Notes: a model not told the origin generated them from the letters alone. A stretch of DNA of 64,000 nucleotides from Bacteroidales bacterium (GCA_021738625.1 JAIPBS010000003.1:89926-153925); one strand, 5' to 3'. Shown: positions 27,317 to 36,114, counted from the stretch's first letter. Numbers and translations: made by a program.

Positions 27317-29002
27317 ATGAGATTTGACGAATTGGGTTTGTCGCCCAATTTGCTGAAAGGAATTGACAAGCTGGGATTTGAAAAACCAACCACAATTCAG
27401 GAAAAGATAATACCTCTTATTTTTAACACAGCAAACGACATCACGGGATTAGCTCAAACCGGAACAGGTAAAACGGCCGCATTCGGCCTGCCTATAATTG
27501 AGCAAACAGATATCAACCAAAAAGCGGTCCAGGCATTGATCTTATCCCCCACGCGGGAATTATGCATACAGATCAGCAAAGACATGCAGTCATATGCACA
27601 ATATGTACCCGGTCTTATAGTATTGCCGGTTTACGGTGGCGCCAGCATAGAAGAACAGATCCGGATATTGAAAAAAGGAGTTCACATTATCGTTGCCACA
27701 CCGGGCAGGATGCTCGATCTGATTAAACGGAAAGCCGCCAGCATAAAGCACATTCAAACACTTGTCCTGGATGAGGCGGATGAAATGCTGAACATGGGGT
27801 TCAGGGATGAACTTGACGCCATACTTGAAACAACACCATCTTTCAAGCGAACTTTACTGTTTTCGGCCACCATGCCGAAAGAAGTTGAACGGATCGCCAA
27901 AAAATACATGAGAGAGCCGGTCAACATAACCGTTGGCAGACAGAATTCAGGAGCTGAGAATGTGAAGCATATTTATTACCAGGTGCATGCCCCCGACCGC
28001 TATCTCGCCCTGAAACGCATTGCTGATATGCAACCGGATATTTACAGCCTGGTTTTTTGCCGCACCCGGCGGGAAACCAAAGAAATAGCCGATAAACTCA
28101 TCAAAGACGGATACAATGCCGACGCCTTGCATGGAGACCTGTCGCAGTCGCAACGTGACCACGTCATGAAACGATTCCGGGAGAAAAGCCTGCAGATGCT
28201 CGTTGCAACCGACGTAGCAGCAAGAGGTATCGATGTGCAGGACATCTCGCATGTGATCAATTACAACCTGCCAGATGATCCGGATGTGTACACGCATCGC
28301 AGCGGCAGAACAGGACGGGCTGATAAGTCAGGTATATCCATCGCCATAGTGAATTTCCGGGAAAAAAGTAAAATTTCGAAAATTGAAAAGATTCTTGGTA
28401 AATCATTTAAAAAACAAGCCATCCCAAGCGGAGAGGAAATATGCAGGAAACAATTGTTCAGGATGATCGACAGGATGGAAAAAGCAGAAGTTGATGAAGA
28501 ACAAATTGCTCCTTTTATGGAAACCGTCAACAACAAACTGGAATGGCTTAGCAAGGAACAAATAATCAAACACTTCGTTTCTCTCGAATTTAACCGTTTT
28601 CTTGACTACTATAAGAATGCACCCGATTTGAACAAGGTTACAGAACCTGCAAAGGAAGGCAACAGAAAGAAAAATACCAAGCAAGGCCGCACCAAACACT
28701 TTCAGGCCGATCAGGGTCAATATTTGCGCTTCTTTATGAGTCTGGGAAAAAATGACGGCATTCTCCCGAAAAATATCATCGGGATGATCAATGAAAGCAC
28801 AAGAGACCGGGATATCAACATCGGAGACATCGACATCAAAGACACCCACTCCTTTTTTGAAGCAGGCGAAGCCTATACCGATAAAATACTTAACGGCTTC
28901 AACAAACGCTTCAAAGGGCGACGCATTAAGGTTTCACTGGCCGATAGCACTTCAAACAAAAGAAAAAAAAGAAGCAAAAAACCGCTTAACAGCAGGGTAT
29001 AA
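27317..29002 (+). CDS. DEAD-box RNA helicase with C-terminal DbpA-type RNA-binding domain (CsdA/DeaD-like)
   Basis: From ATG 27317 (MRFDELGLSPN) the protein is 561 aa; an earlier in-frame ATG at 27266 lies upstream of the promoter box. Core motifs: PTTIQEKIIPL, AQTGTGKT, PTRELCIQ, TPGRM, LDEADEMLNMGF, SAT, LVATDVAARGIDV and HRSGRTGRADKSG. The C-terminal part contains a DbpA-like RRM (about residues 455-545: YLRFFMSLGKNDGILPKNIIGMINEST) and a basic tail. DeaD/CsdA-like helicases unwind structured mRNA and assist 50S assembly, mainly in the cold. An RRM protein and two cold-shock-domain proteins follow on the same strand. Confidence 0.93.
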   Translation: MRFDELGLSPNLLKGIDKLGFEKPTTIQEKIIPLIFNTANDITGLAQTGTGKTAAFGLPIIEQTDINQKAVQALILSPTRELCIQISKDMQSYAQYVPGLIVLPVYGGASIEEQIRILKKGVHIIVATPGRMLDLIKRKAASIKHIQTLVLDEADEMLNMGFRDELDAILETTPSFKRTLLFSATMPKEVERIAKKYMREPVNITVGRQNSGAENVKHIYYQVHAPDRYLALKRIADMQPDIYSLVFCRTRRETKEIADKLIKDGYNADALHGDLSQSQRDHVMKRFREKSLQMLVATDVAARGIDVQDISHVINYNLPDDPDVYTHRSGRTGRADKSGISIAIVNFREKSKISKIEKILGKSFKKQAIPSGEEICRKQLFRMIDRMEKAEVDEEQIAPFMETVNNKLEWLSKEQIIKHFVSLEFNRFLDYYKNAPDLNKVTEPAKEGNRKKNTKQGRTKHFQADQGQYLRFFMSLGKNDGILPKNIIGMINESTRDRDINIGDIDIKDTHSFFEAGEAYTDKILNGFNKRFKGRRIKVSLADSTSNKRKKRSKKPLNSRV

Positions 29003-29044
29003 AGCAACAAAAAAAAATAAATAAATCAATTTAAAAAAAATGTT

Positions 29045-29293
29045 TATCTTTGCAACAATAACAGATTTAAAGAAACGAGCTATCGCAGCTAATATCTTAT
29101 TCGCTATTGGTTGCTTTTAGCATTTTTTTAAATCCTTTTAAAACAATTAACGCAGCCTTGGATCATGTTTCCTTCACTTCACCAGGATTTTCACCTCCGA
29201 TTTATTTACACAGTAAAACACGGTTTAACAGATTTTCCTGCCGTCGTGAAAAACACAACAAGCTGTTTTTAAACTAACATTAATTTTTTCAAC
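29045..29293 (+). promoter_or_regulatory. Promoter (-7 TATCTTTG) and ~235-nt leader of the RRM/Csp genes
   Basis: TATCTTTG at 29045-29052 matches TAnnTTTG. Transcription from there would give a leader of about 235 nt before the RRM start at 29294. No ORF is seen in it. It is pyrimidine- and AT-rich, with several short complementary segments. Long 5' leaders are a known property of cold-shock mRNAs, so a post-transcriptional control role is inferred. Confidence 0.5.
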
Positions 29294-29554
29294 ATGAACA
29301 TTTACGTAGGAAATCTCGATTACAAAGTAGACGAGAACGAGCTGCAGGAAATATTCGAAGAATATGGAAGCGTTAGCTCTGCAAAAATCATTATGGACCG
29401 TTTCAGCGGCAGAAGCAAAGGCTTCGGCTTTGTCACCATGGACGATGACGAAGAAGCCCAAAAAGCTATCAACGAACTAAACGGCGCCAATTACAAGAAC
29501 CGGGACATCGTCGTTAACGAAGCACGTCCCAGAAAAGAAAGTTTCAACAGATAA
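29294..29554 (+). CDS. Single-RRM RNA-binding protein
   Basis: This 86-aa protein is one RNA recognition motif. RNP2 is MNIYVGNLDYKV at the N-terminus and RNP1 is GRSKGFGFVTM at about residues 40-50. A short basic tail (ARPRKESFNR) follows. Such glycine-tail-poor single-RRM proteins in bacteria bind RNA and are often cold-induced. The cold-shock gene follows after 11 bases, so both probably share the long-leader transcript. Confidence 0.93.
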   Translation: MNIYVGNLDYKVDENELQEIFEEYGSVSSAKIIMDRFSGRSKGFGFVTMDDDEEAQKAINELNGANYKNRDIVVNEARPRKESFNR

Positions 29555-29565
29555 AACAAGTTCTC

Positions 29566-29766
29566 ATGACAAAAGGAAAAGTAAAATGGTACAACGAAAC
29601 CAAAGGATTTGGTTTCATTGAGACCCCCGAAGGCAACGATATATTTGTACATCGCAGCGGACTCGAAAATTCTTTCGAAGGCCTGCAGCCCGATCAGGAA
29701 GTTTCATACGAAGTGAAACAGGGCGACAGAGGTCCTGTAGCCATCAACGTTAAGGTAACAGGCTGA
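29566..29766 (+). CDS. Cold-shock protein (CspA family)
   Basis: This 66-aa protein is a complete cold-shock domain: MTKGKVKWYNETKGFGFIE contains RNP1 (KGFGFI), and DIFVHRSGL contains RNP2 (IFVHRS). The protein ends with VAINVKVTG. It acts as an RNA chaperone, melting secondary structure. It is in an apparent operon with the RRM gene and followed by a hairpin terminator. Confidence 0.96.
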   Translation: MTKGKVKWYNETKGFGFIETPEGNDIFVHRSGLENSFEGLQPDQEVSYEVKQGDRGPVAINVKVTG

Positions 29767-29788
29767 TCAATAACAAAGTAAATAACCC

Positions 29789-29823
29789 ATACCCGTTTCG
29801 ACCCATACGGCCGGAACGGGTAT
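29789..29823 (+). terminator. Hairpin terminator after the cold-shock gene
   Basis: ATACCCGTT and AACGGGTAT form a 9-bp stem around a 17-base loop that can pair further (TCG/CGG). The downstream tract TTGCGTTTAT is only moderately T-rich, so termination strength is uncertain. Confidence 0.65.
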
Positions 29824-29974
29824 TTGCGTTTATGCCGGAATACAGGGATCCGGCAAAGCAGGGACCTTTGGTTGGCAACCGACCCCGTGCAGACAAAACA
29901 ATTTCAAAATTTTGAATTTTCTTCTAAAATCATTACCTTAACCGCAATAAAAATTAATAAACGACAAAAATAAT

Positions 29975-30421
29975 ATGGGCAGATCACGCGAAACATTTGG
30001 GAAAAAAGAAGTTAGAACCAAGAAAGAAAAAAAACGTAAAGAAAAAGCAAAAAGACGTCAGGCCAAAAAAGAAAAGGAAAAAAGCGGCAGTCTGGATGAT
30101 ATGATCGCTTACGTGGATGAAAAAGGCAACATCACCGACACCCCACCCGATCCCGACGAAAAAGAGGAAGTCAAAGCTGAAGACATCCAGATCAGTCCCC
30201 CCAAACAGGACGAAATTGAAACCACAGACCGGAGAGGAACCGTCACCTTTTTTAACGACTCCAAAGGATACGGATTCATCAAGGATTCGGAAACCAAAGA
30301 AGACGTGTTCGTGCACATCAACAATTCAGCCGACGAGCTAAAAGAAGGCAACCTGGTTAGCTATGAAGTAGTGGCAGGTGAAAAAGGTCCCGCGGCCGCC
30401 AATGTAAAGCTGGTAAAGTAA
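29975..30421 (+). CDS. Cold-shock domain protein with long basic/acidic N-terminal extension
   Basis: This 148-aa protein has a strongly basic N-terminus (residues 1-40, rich in KKEKKRKEKAKRRQAKK), an acidic linker with SLDDMIAYVDEKGNITDTPPDPDE at about 43-66, and a C-terminal cold-shock domain (RRGTVTFFNDSKGYGFIKD, EDVFVHINN). The RNP motifs are kept. This extended architecture is common in Bacteroidota. The basic arm probably adds nonspecific RNA or ribosome binding. The 150-base gap before it and the upstream terminator imply its own promoter. The downstream gap 30422-30691 shows no credible gene. Confidence 0.9.
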   Translation: MGRSRETFGKKEVRTKKEKKRKEKAKRRQAKKEKEKSGSLDDMIAYVDEKGNITDTPPDPDEKEEVKAEDIQISPPKQDEIETTDRRGTVTFFNDSKGYGFIKDSETKEDVFVHINNSADELKEGNLVSYEVVAGEKGPAAANVKLVK

Positions 30422-30691
30422 TTACCAGGGCGAAAAGATCAAAAAGCGCAACCACCAAACCCTAAAAATCGGGATATACATCATCATCCGGCCGGTGCTG
30501 CTCACCGCCGGGGTTTTGTGTATCGAGCAAAATCCACCTCAATATCGAGGATTGCATCCCAAATAAATACCGGCTTGATATCAGATGCGGCATTGACGAA
30601 ATCAACTACCAGACAACCATCATCACCAGGGTTAGCAGGTTTTGAATTGCTTTCTGGTTACTGGATAGGGCCGTGTGATTGGCCGCAGTTT

Positions 30692-32011
30692 TTAAAAGAA
30701 TGTTCCATAAATCAATCCTGACAATGTTGCCATGATCACCACCAATAAAACATAAACCAGTGTTTTTTGTGTGCCGATTACCCCCCGTATAACAAGCATG
30801 TTAGGCAGCGACAGTGAAGGGCCGGCAAGCAGTAAGGCCAAAGCAGGCCCTTTGCCCATGCCGGCGGCAATCAGCCCTTGCAAAATGGGCACTTCTGTTA
30901 AGGTGGCAAAATACATGAAAGCCCCCACGATGGAAGCAAAAAAGTTGGAGAATACTGAATTTCCACCAACAAGACTGGCTACCCATTCGTTTGGAATGAT
31001 ACCGGCCATGGCTGTATCATCGTGTGTCGAACCCAGCAGAAAACCGGCAATCAAAACGCCAATGGCCAGCAAGGGCATAATTTGTTTGGTGAAATCCCAT
31101 GTTGAGAGCGTCCACTCTTTGTTATCAGGATCTCTTTTATCTGTTAATGTAATGATGCTTAAGCCTGCAATTCCGACGACCATGTGGATGAGCGGGGAGG
31201 AACTTAAAAATGCAGACAGGGCGGTTGCCAGGGCGGCAATAATAACATATTGCCATTTCAATTTTAAAATATAGATCAATGAAAAAATGAGCAACAACGC
31301 AAAACCAGCGGTTATATGCCATTTATTGGACCAAATCCAGTACCAGGTGCCACTTTCCACACCTTCACCAGGTTTTCCCCAGTTGGCAAAAACCAAAATA
31401 AGCACGAGCGTAAAAAAGTGAAATGCAGTTTGCCACATGGGACGCTTTTCCGGTGTTTCGGGGAAGTTTAATTGCTCTTCTTTTTTAACCTTTTCCTCTT
31501 TGCTATAAATGAAGGACATGACAGAACCGATGACCACGGCAAAGACCACAGCTCCTATAATACGTGCCACGCCCATTTCAAATCCCAAAATCCGGGCGGT
31601 TAAGATAATTGCCAGTATGTTGATGGCAGGACCGGAATATAGAAAGGCGATGGCAGGGCCAAGGCCGGCCCCTCGTTTGTGAATACTCGAAAACAACGGC
31701 AAAATCGTACAGCTACAAACAGCCAGTATGGTTCCTGAAACCGAGGCCACCGTATAGGCTACCCATTTTTTGGCTTTGGCACCAAAGTATTTCATCACTG
31801 CCCCCTGGCTAACAAAAACAGCAATAACGCCTGCAATGAAGAAAGCCGGCAGCAAACATAAAATTACATGTTCCTGTGCATACCACCTGGTCAGATCAAA
31901 CATGGCCATGATGGCTTCTTTGAACCTCGCATTATCCAAAGGCATGAAATACGCGAATACGAATACAGCAATAATCCACGCCAGTAATTTAAATTCCCTT
32001 TTCTTTTCCAT
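30692..32011 (-). CDS. ArsP/DUF318-type permease of the arsenic cluster
   Basis: This is a 439-aa membrane protein with about eleven hydrophobic segments in two inverted halves. Family motifs include AVCSCTILPLFSSIHKRGAGLGPAIAFLYSGPAIN in the first half (not quoted by position beyond about residues 97-131) and LLAGPSLSLPNMLVIRGVIG in the second. The Cys pair in the first motif is like that of ArsP, which exports trivalent organoarsenicals. The family also contains putative Cu/Zn exporters, so the substrate is uncertain. Placement as the last gene of an ars cluster supports an arsenical. Confidence 0.8.
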   Translation of the reverse strand: MEKKREFKLLAWIIAVFVFAYFMPLDNARFKEAIMAMFDLTRWYAQEHVILCLLPAFFIAGVIAVFVSQGAVMKYFGAKAKKWVAYTVASVSGTILAVCSCTILPLFSSIHKRGAGLGPAIAFLYSGPAINILAIILTARILGFEMGVARIIGAVVFAVVIGSVMSFIYSKEEKVKKEEQLNFPETPEKRPMWQTAFHFFTLVLILVFANWGKPGEGVESGTWYWIWSNKWHITAGFALLLIFSLIYILKLKWQYVIIAALATALSAFLSSSPLIHMVVGIAGLSIITLTDKRDPDNKEWTLSTWDFTKQIMPLLAIGVLIAGFLLGSTHDDTAMAGIIPNEWVASLVGGNSVFSNFFASIVGAFMYFATLTEVPILQGLIAAGMGKGPALALLLAGPSLSLPNMLVIRGVIGTQKTLVYVLLVVIMATLSGLIYGTFF

Positions 32012-32062
32012 TTTTTTAGTTGAATATGTTGATTGTGTAATTAAGTTGGTTAACTCAATTAA

Positions 32063-32764
32063 CTACAAATAAATCACAATCACATAATACACCCCCACAC
32101 CAATGAACACCATTGCAATTACGCGCCGGAACCAGATTTCAAATGTTTTCAGGCTGTTGTAAACCTTTCCAACACCCGAAACAGTATAGGCTATTAGCCA
32201 GGCAAAAATAATCACCGGGATTCCGGTGGCAATGGCAAAAACTACTGGTAGATACAAACCGGAAGTACTGCTTACCGTTATCGGGATCAATATGCCAAAA
32301 TAAAGCACACCGCTGTATGGGCAGAATGCCAGGGCAAAGATTACTCCCAATATCAGCACATCCCAATAAGTATGTTTTGTTTTATTCTGAAATTTCTTGC
32401 TTAAGTTTCCAAGCCCCGGAAATTTTATTTTCAGGATATCAAGCATAAACAGTCCGATTATGATCAGCAAAGGCCCGATTATTTTCTCACCATACTTTTG
32501 AAACCAGCCTGAAATCTCAAATTGGTCGGCTCCAATAAATATGACTACAGCTAAAAGCGTATATGCAATGGCACGGCCTGCCGTATAGATCAGGCCATTC
32601 ATAAACACCCTGCGCTTATCTTCCACATCCTTGCTGATAAACCCAATGGCTGTGATATTCGTGGCCATCGGACATGGGCTTATGGCTGTCATCAATCCCA
32701 GAATAAAAGCCGTAACCACAGGCGATGAACTGTTGCTCATTAAATTTTGCAGAAACGCTTCCAT
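32063..32764 (-). CDS. ArsG-like/CcdA-type transmembrane transporter
   Basis: This is a 233-aa protein with six hydrophobic segments and the DsbD/CcdA-like signature FILGLMTAISPCPMATNITAIGF and ALAFCPYSGVLYFGIL. Each half has a Cys-Pro pair (SPCP and FCPYS), as in thiol-transferring CcdA/DsbD transporters. It follows the ArsF-like gene by one base. In Shewanella the arsEFG system reduces and exports aromatic arsenicals, and ArsG is the membrane member. The assignment to ArsG is from gene order and family pattern; simple thiol-electron transfer to the neighbouring thioredoxin-like proteins is the alternative. Confidence 0.8.
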   Translation of the reverse strand: MEAFLQNLMSNSSSPVVTAFILGLMTAISPCPMATNITAIGFISKDVEDKRRVFMNGLIYTAGRAIAYTLLAVVIFIGADQFEISGWFQKYGEKIIGPLLIIIGLFMLDILKIKFPGLGNLSKKFQNKTKHTYWDVLILGVIFALAFCPYSGVLYFGILIPITVSSTSGLYLPVVFAIATGIPVIIFAWLIAYTVSGVGKVYNSLKTFEIWFRRVIAMVFIGVGVYYVIVIYL

Positions 32765-32765
32765 A

Positions 32766-33176
32766 TTAATTAATCATCGGGTCGATCTTTTCCTTTAAAA
32801 TCTGTTTTAACTTTTCAGGATTATTCCTGGCATTCATAAAGGCTTCATTGGTAAGGTCTACCCTGGTATCGCCGCCTACAATTAGTAATGTTTGCCCTGA
32901 CACGCCCAATTCTTCAGCTTTTTGTTCGCCTTCGGTTTCTTCGAGGTTATAAGCATAAAAAGTCACTTTGTCGCCATAAAGCTCTTCAACAGCTTCCTTT
33001 GATTCTGACTCAACGGCTTTGCAGGTGGCACATCTCCGTTCATTATGAAAATAATAAACCTGCACATCATCTGCTTTCTTCACCCTTGTGTTTTGGTTCT
33101 GATCGCTCTGGCCGGCGCATGAAAAATTCATGCCGGCAAGCACGAATAAAAGAGAAATAATTTTAACTGTTTTCAT
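32766..33176 (-). CDS. ArsF-like thioredoxin-fold lipoprotein
   Basis: This 136-aa protein has a lipoprotein signal peptide with lipobox NFSC (Cys at about residue 20). The mature part has a CxxC in RRCATCKAVE and a late GQTLLIVGG, consistent with a thioredoxin-like fold. This resembles the family annotated as nitrophenyl-compound nitroreductase subunit ArsF. It lies between the ArsE-like and ArsG-like genes. The predicted site is the periplasmic face of a membrane. A role in electron transfer to arsenicals or nitroaromatic groups is inference from the ArsEFG precedent. Confidence 0.75.
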   Translation of the reverse strand: MKTVKIISLLFVLAGMNFSCAGQSDQNQNTRVKKADDVQVYYFHNERRCATCKAVESESKEAVEELYGDKVTFYAYNLEETEGEQKAEELGVSGQTLLIVGGDTRVDLTNEAFMNARNNPEKLKQILKEKIDPMIN

Positions 33177-33180
33177 AAGG

Positions 33181-33420
33181 TTATTTGTTATTTGTTAATA
33201 ATGCATTGAGTTCTTGAGCAGAAGGAACACGGCCCGAAAAAACGACTTTTTCATCAATTACAAGACCGGGTGTTTTCATGATCCCATATTCCATTATTTT
33301 TATAATGTCATTCTCTTTTGTGATATTGGCTTCAATACCTTCTTTTTCAACTGTTTCCCTTGTAAGTTTTTCAAGAGTTTTACATTTCGGACAACCTGTC
33401 CCGAGAATTTTAATTTCCAT
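33181..33420 (-). CDS. ArsE-like small thioredoxin/redox-active disulfide protein
   Basis: This 79-aa protein is a minimal thioredoxin-fold domain (TM0996/MTH895-like): MEIKILGTGCPKCKTLEKLT gives the CxxC active site at C10/C13, and GIMKTPGLVIDEKVVFSG supplies the cis-Pro loop. No signal peptide is seen, so it is cytoplasmic. It is encoded between acr3 and the ArsF-like gene, four bases from the latter. It could be a thiol donor for the ArsF/ArsG proteins or for the arsenate reductase in the same cluster. Confidence 0.85.
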   Translation of the reverse strand: MEIKILGTGCPKCKTLEKLTRETVEKEGIEANITKENDIIKIMEYGIMKTPGLVIDEKVVFSGRVPSAQELNALLTNNK

Positions 33421-33452
33421 ATTATTACCTTTTTTTATTGTTTATCAATTAA

Positions 33453-34514
33453 TTAAGATACATCTAAAGCACCTTCCTTTGAAAAATATTTTTCTTTCAT
33501 TTTTAAAGCGACATTTACCAGGGCGATCAGCACCGGCACTTCCACCAGGGGGCCGATGACCGCTGCAAAGGCTTCACCGGAATTAATACCGAAAACAGCC
33601 ACAGCCACGGCTATGGCCAGTTCAAAGTTGTTGCTTGCCGCTGTGAATGACAACGTGGTGGTTTTTGAATAATCTGCTCCAAATTTTCTGCTTAAAAAGA
33701 ACGAAAGGAAAAACATCACCACGAAATAAATAACCAGGGGAATAGCTATCCTGACAACATCAAGTGGTAGCTTAACAATATAATCGCCTTTTAACGAAAA
33801 CATGACATATATCGTGAAAAGTAAAGCAACAAGTGTTAAAGGGCTAATTTTGGGTATAAAATTTTGTTGATACCAGTTTTTGCTTTTTATCCTGATCAAA
33901 GCAAAGCGGGTTATCATGCCTGCAAGAAATGGTATGCCGAGATAGATAAAAACGCTTTCGGCAATTTGCCCCATTGTTACATCCACGGCGCTGCCTTCCA
34001 AGCCGAAATATTCTGGCAATACGGTTATGAACACCCAGGCATAAACCGAAAAGAAAAGCACCTGGAAAATGCTGTTAAAGGCTACAAGCCCGGCAGCATA
34101 TTCGGTATCGCCTTTAGCAAGATCATTCCAAACAATTACCATAGCGATGCAGCGTGCCAGCCCGATCAAAATCAAACCCACCATGTAATGCGGATAATCA
34201 TGCAAAAAAGTGATGGCCAGGAAAAACATGAGTACCGGGCCAATGATCCAGTTTTGCACCAAAGAAAGCAATAGTATTTTGCGGTTTTTGAAAACGTCTT
34301 TTAATTCTTCATATTTGACTTTGGCCAATGGCGGGTACATCATCACAATGAGCCCGATGGCGATGGGGATATTGGTTGTTCCGCTGCTCATATAGTTCCA
34401 AAAATCAGCCATGCCCGGGATCAATCTTCCCGATGCTATTCCAATGGCCATAGCAAAGAAAATCCAAAGTGTAAGATAACGGTCCAGAAATGATAATTTC
34501 TTTGTTGCACCCAT
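33453..34514 (-). CDS. acr3: Arsenite efflux permease Acr3
   Basis: This 353-aa member of the bile/arsenite/riboflavin transporter family has ten hydrophobic segments. The conserved Cys lies in [19 protein letters not shown] (fourth helix), and [20 protein letters not shown] is the other family hallmark (ninth helix). It exports As(OH)3 using the proton motive force. The arsM gene ends 19 bases upstream, so it belongs to the same transcript as arsR-arsC-arsM. Confidence 0.96.
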   Translation of the reverse strand: MGATKKLSFLDRYLTLWIFFAMAIGIASGRLIPGMADFWNYMSSGTTNIPIAIGLIVMMYPPLAKVKYEELKDVFKNRKILLLSLVQNWIIGPVLMFFLAITFLHDYPHYMVGLILIGLARCIAMVIVWNDLAKGDTEYAAGLVAFNSIFQVLFFSVYAWVFITVLPEYFGLEGSAVDVTMGQIAESVFIYLGIPFLAGMITRFALIRIKSKNWYQQNFIPKISPLTLVALLFTIYVMFSLKGDYIVKLPLDVVRIAIPLVIYFVVMFFLSFFLSRKFGADYSKTTTLSFTAASNNFELAIAVAVAVFGINSGEAFAAVIGPLVEVPVLIALVNVALKMKEKYFSKEGALDVS

Positions 34515-34533
34515 AGTAATTAAATTTTTTTAA

Positions 34534-35340
34534 TTATTTATTTGCTGAAACTGTTATGCTAAAAATCCCTGTTTTGCTCCTTTTAAAATTCCTTAATTCG
34601 TCTAATGTCATGTACTTCAGCAGAAGTGGATTTGGCAATTCAATTTTTTTGTCCTTATGGACTTTAATTTCATTGAATCCTGCATTTTTTATGATTTCAA
34701 GATATTTGTGCTTTTGAATTGCCCCCGAAACACATCCTGCATACATTTCGGCATCCTGCTTGATTTTTTCAGGTAACTTCCCTTCAATCACAACATCAGA
34801 AATGCAGAAATGTCCTCTTTTCTTTAAAACCCTGAATATTTCACTGAAAGCTTTCTCTTTATCCGGTACAAGGTTTAAAACACAATTTGAAATAATGACA
34901 TCATAAGAATCACCTTTCAATGGGATATCTTCGATGTCGCCTTTAACAAATTCAATATTGGGATAACCAGGTCTTTTATTATTATCAATTGCTTTTTCCA
35001 CCATTTCATCCGTAAAATCCAAGCCGGTAACTTTACCGCTTTCACCCACTATAGCCCTTACAACAAAGCAATCGTTCCCGGCCCCGCTTCCTAGATCAAG
35101 AACATGGTCCCCCTTTTCAATGCCTGCAAATTCTGTTGGCAGACCACAGCCCAGCCCAAGGTCTGCAGCCGAATTATAGCCTTCATTTCGTGTGTAATCT
35201 TCACTAAAAATCGCATAATCAACACTTGAGCAGCAATCTGATGTACCGCAACAAGAGGTTTCATTTTGTTGTTTCTTTGATTGTTGGGCTATTTGACTGT
35301 ATTTCTCTTTAACAACCGTCTTTAAATTGTTTTTATTCAT
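34534..35340 (-). CDS. arsM: Arsenite methyltransferase ArsM
   Basis: This 268-aa SAM-dependent methyltransferase converts As(III) to mono- and dimethylarsenicals. Motif I is VLDLGSGAGNDCFV. The As(III)-binding cysteines characteristic of ArsM are present: a Cys-rich N-terminal TSCCGTSDCCSS, ISNCVLNLVPDK in the middle and YAGCVSGA near residue 200. The C-terminal domain is shorter than in some ArsMs. The start overlaps the arsC stop by four bases (ATGA), so translation is coupled. Confidence 0.95.
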   Translation of the reverse strand: MNKNNLKTVVKEKYSQIAQQSKKQQNETSCCGTSDCCSSVDYAIFSEDYTRNEGYNSAADLGLGCGLPTEFAGIEKGDHVLDLGSGAGNDCFVVRAIVGESGKVTGLDFTDEMVEKAIDNNKRPGYPNIEFVKGDIEDIPLKGDSYDVIISNCVLNLVPDKEKAFSEIFRVLKKRGHFCISDVVIEGKLPEKIKQDAEMYAGCVSGAIQKHKYLEIIKNAGFNEIKVHKDKKIELPNPLLLKYMTLDELRNFKRSKTGIFSITVSANK

Positions 35341-35762
35341 AATGTTGATTTTATTCGTTTGTTATAAAATTCCCGAAAATCCCTTTTAATCTCGTCGCGT
35401 ATCCTGCGAAATTCCGATAAAATAAAATCCTCGCTGCCTGTTACTTTTGCCGGGTCTTCAAAGGCAATGTGCAAGCGGTTTTTCACCTTAGCGGTAAATA
35501 CGGGGCAACTTTCTTTGGCGCCATTGCAAACTGTAATGACATAGTCAAATTCCTCATCAAGAAATTCGGATACGGCTTTCGGACTGTTCCGGCTCAAATC
35601 TATTCCTTCCTCTTTCATTACCTGAACAGCCCCGGGATGAACCCGTTTACCCGGCTGTGTGCCCGCCGAAAAAACATTTAGGCGACGATCAAATGTTTTT
35701 AGAAATCCCCCGGCCATTTGACTGCGACAACTATTTCCCGTACATAGGATTAATATTTTCAT
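35337..35762 (-). CDS. arsC: Arsenate reductase, low-molecular-weight phosphatase type (thioredoxin-coupled)
   Basis: This 141-aa protein begins MKILILCTGNSCRSQMAGG, giving the CX5R phosphatase loop with nucleophile C7 and Arg13. Later, VCNGAKESCPVF supplies the resolving Cys pair region of the thioredoxin-dependent ArsC family. It reduces As(V) to As(III) for Acr3 export or ArsM methylation. It overlaps both arsR (four bases upstream) and arsM (four bases downstream). Confidence 0.95.
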   Translation of the reverse strand: MKILILCTGNSCRSQMAGGFLKTFDRRLNVFSAGTQPGKRVHPGAVQVMKEEGIDLSRNSPKAVSEFLDEEFDYVITVCNGAKESCPVFTAKVKNRLHIAFEDPAKVTGSEDFILSEFRRIRDEIKRDFREFYNKRIKSTL

Positions 35763-36073
35763 AATTCCTGATCTGCGTTAAACAATTGATGAAACATCTC
35801 CTTTGCCTTTTTCCAGTTTTCGCGATTCAGACAATATTTTATATAAGGAGGTTCGATTTCCCCCTGGATCAGCCCGGCATATTTCAGCTCTTTCAAATGT
35901 TGCGATAAGGTGGAACGTCCAACTGGCAATTCATCAACAAGGTCACCGCTATAACAGCAAGCATTCATCCTGGATAACTTTTGTAAAATATACAAACGAA
36001 CAGGATGCCCCATTGCCTTGGTAATCCTTGCCATTTCTTTAATATCTTCTGACAGTTCAATCTTATTATCCAT
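35759..36073 (-). CDS. arsR: ArsR-family metalloregulator of the ars operon
   Basis: This is a winged-helix repressor of 104 aa from ATG 36073; ATG 36079 (two residues longer) is also possible. I prefer 36073 because AAGG lies eight bases before it. The DNA-recognition helix is in LVDELPVGRSTLSQHLKELKYAGLI. A vicinal Cys pair in MNACCYSGDLV could bind As(III), at the N-terminal edge of the recognition region. It is the first gene of the eight-gene minus-strand cluster, and a palindrome lies about 20 bp upstream, consistent with autoregulation and derepression by arsenite. Confidence 0.92.
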   Translation of the reverse strand: MDNKIELSEDIKEMARITKAMGHPVRLYILQKLSRMNACCYSGDLVDELPVGRSTLSQHLKELKYAGLIQGEIEPPYIKYCLNRENWKKAKEMFHQLFNADQEL

Positions 36074-36094
36074 TTCCATAACCTTAATTTTCCT

Positions 36095-36114
36095 ATTTCG
36101 CAAAATAACGAAAT
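36095..36114 (-). promoter_or_regulatory. Palindromic ArsR operator candidate
   Basis: ATTTCG, an 8-bp spacer and CGAAAT form a perfect 6-bp inverted repeat 22-41 bp upstream of arsR. On the coding strand it overlaps TTATTTTG, a weak match to the -7 box, so bound repressor would block the promoter. Size and symmetry are typical for ArsR/SmtB dimers. Confidence 0.65.

Noticed and set aside
30518..30721. Plus-strand 67-codon ORF after the cold-shock gene
   Set aside because: Low-complexity Ser/Thr/Pro translation, overlaps the convergent permease end, no family pattern.
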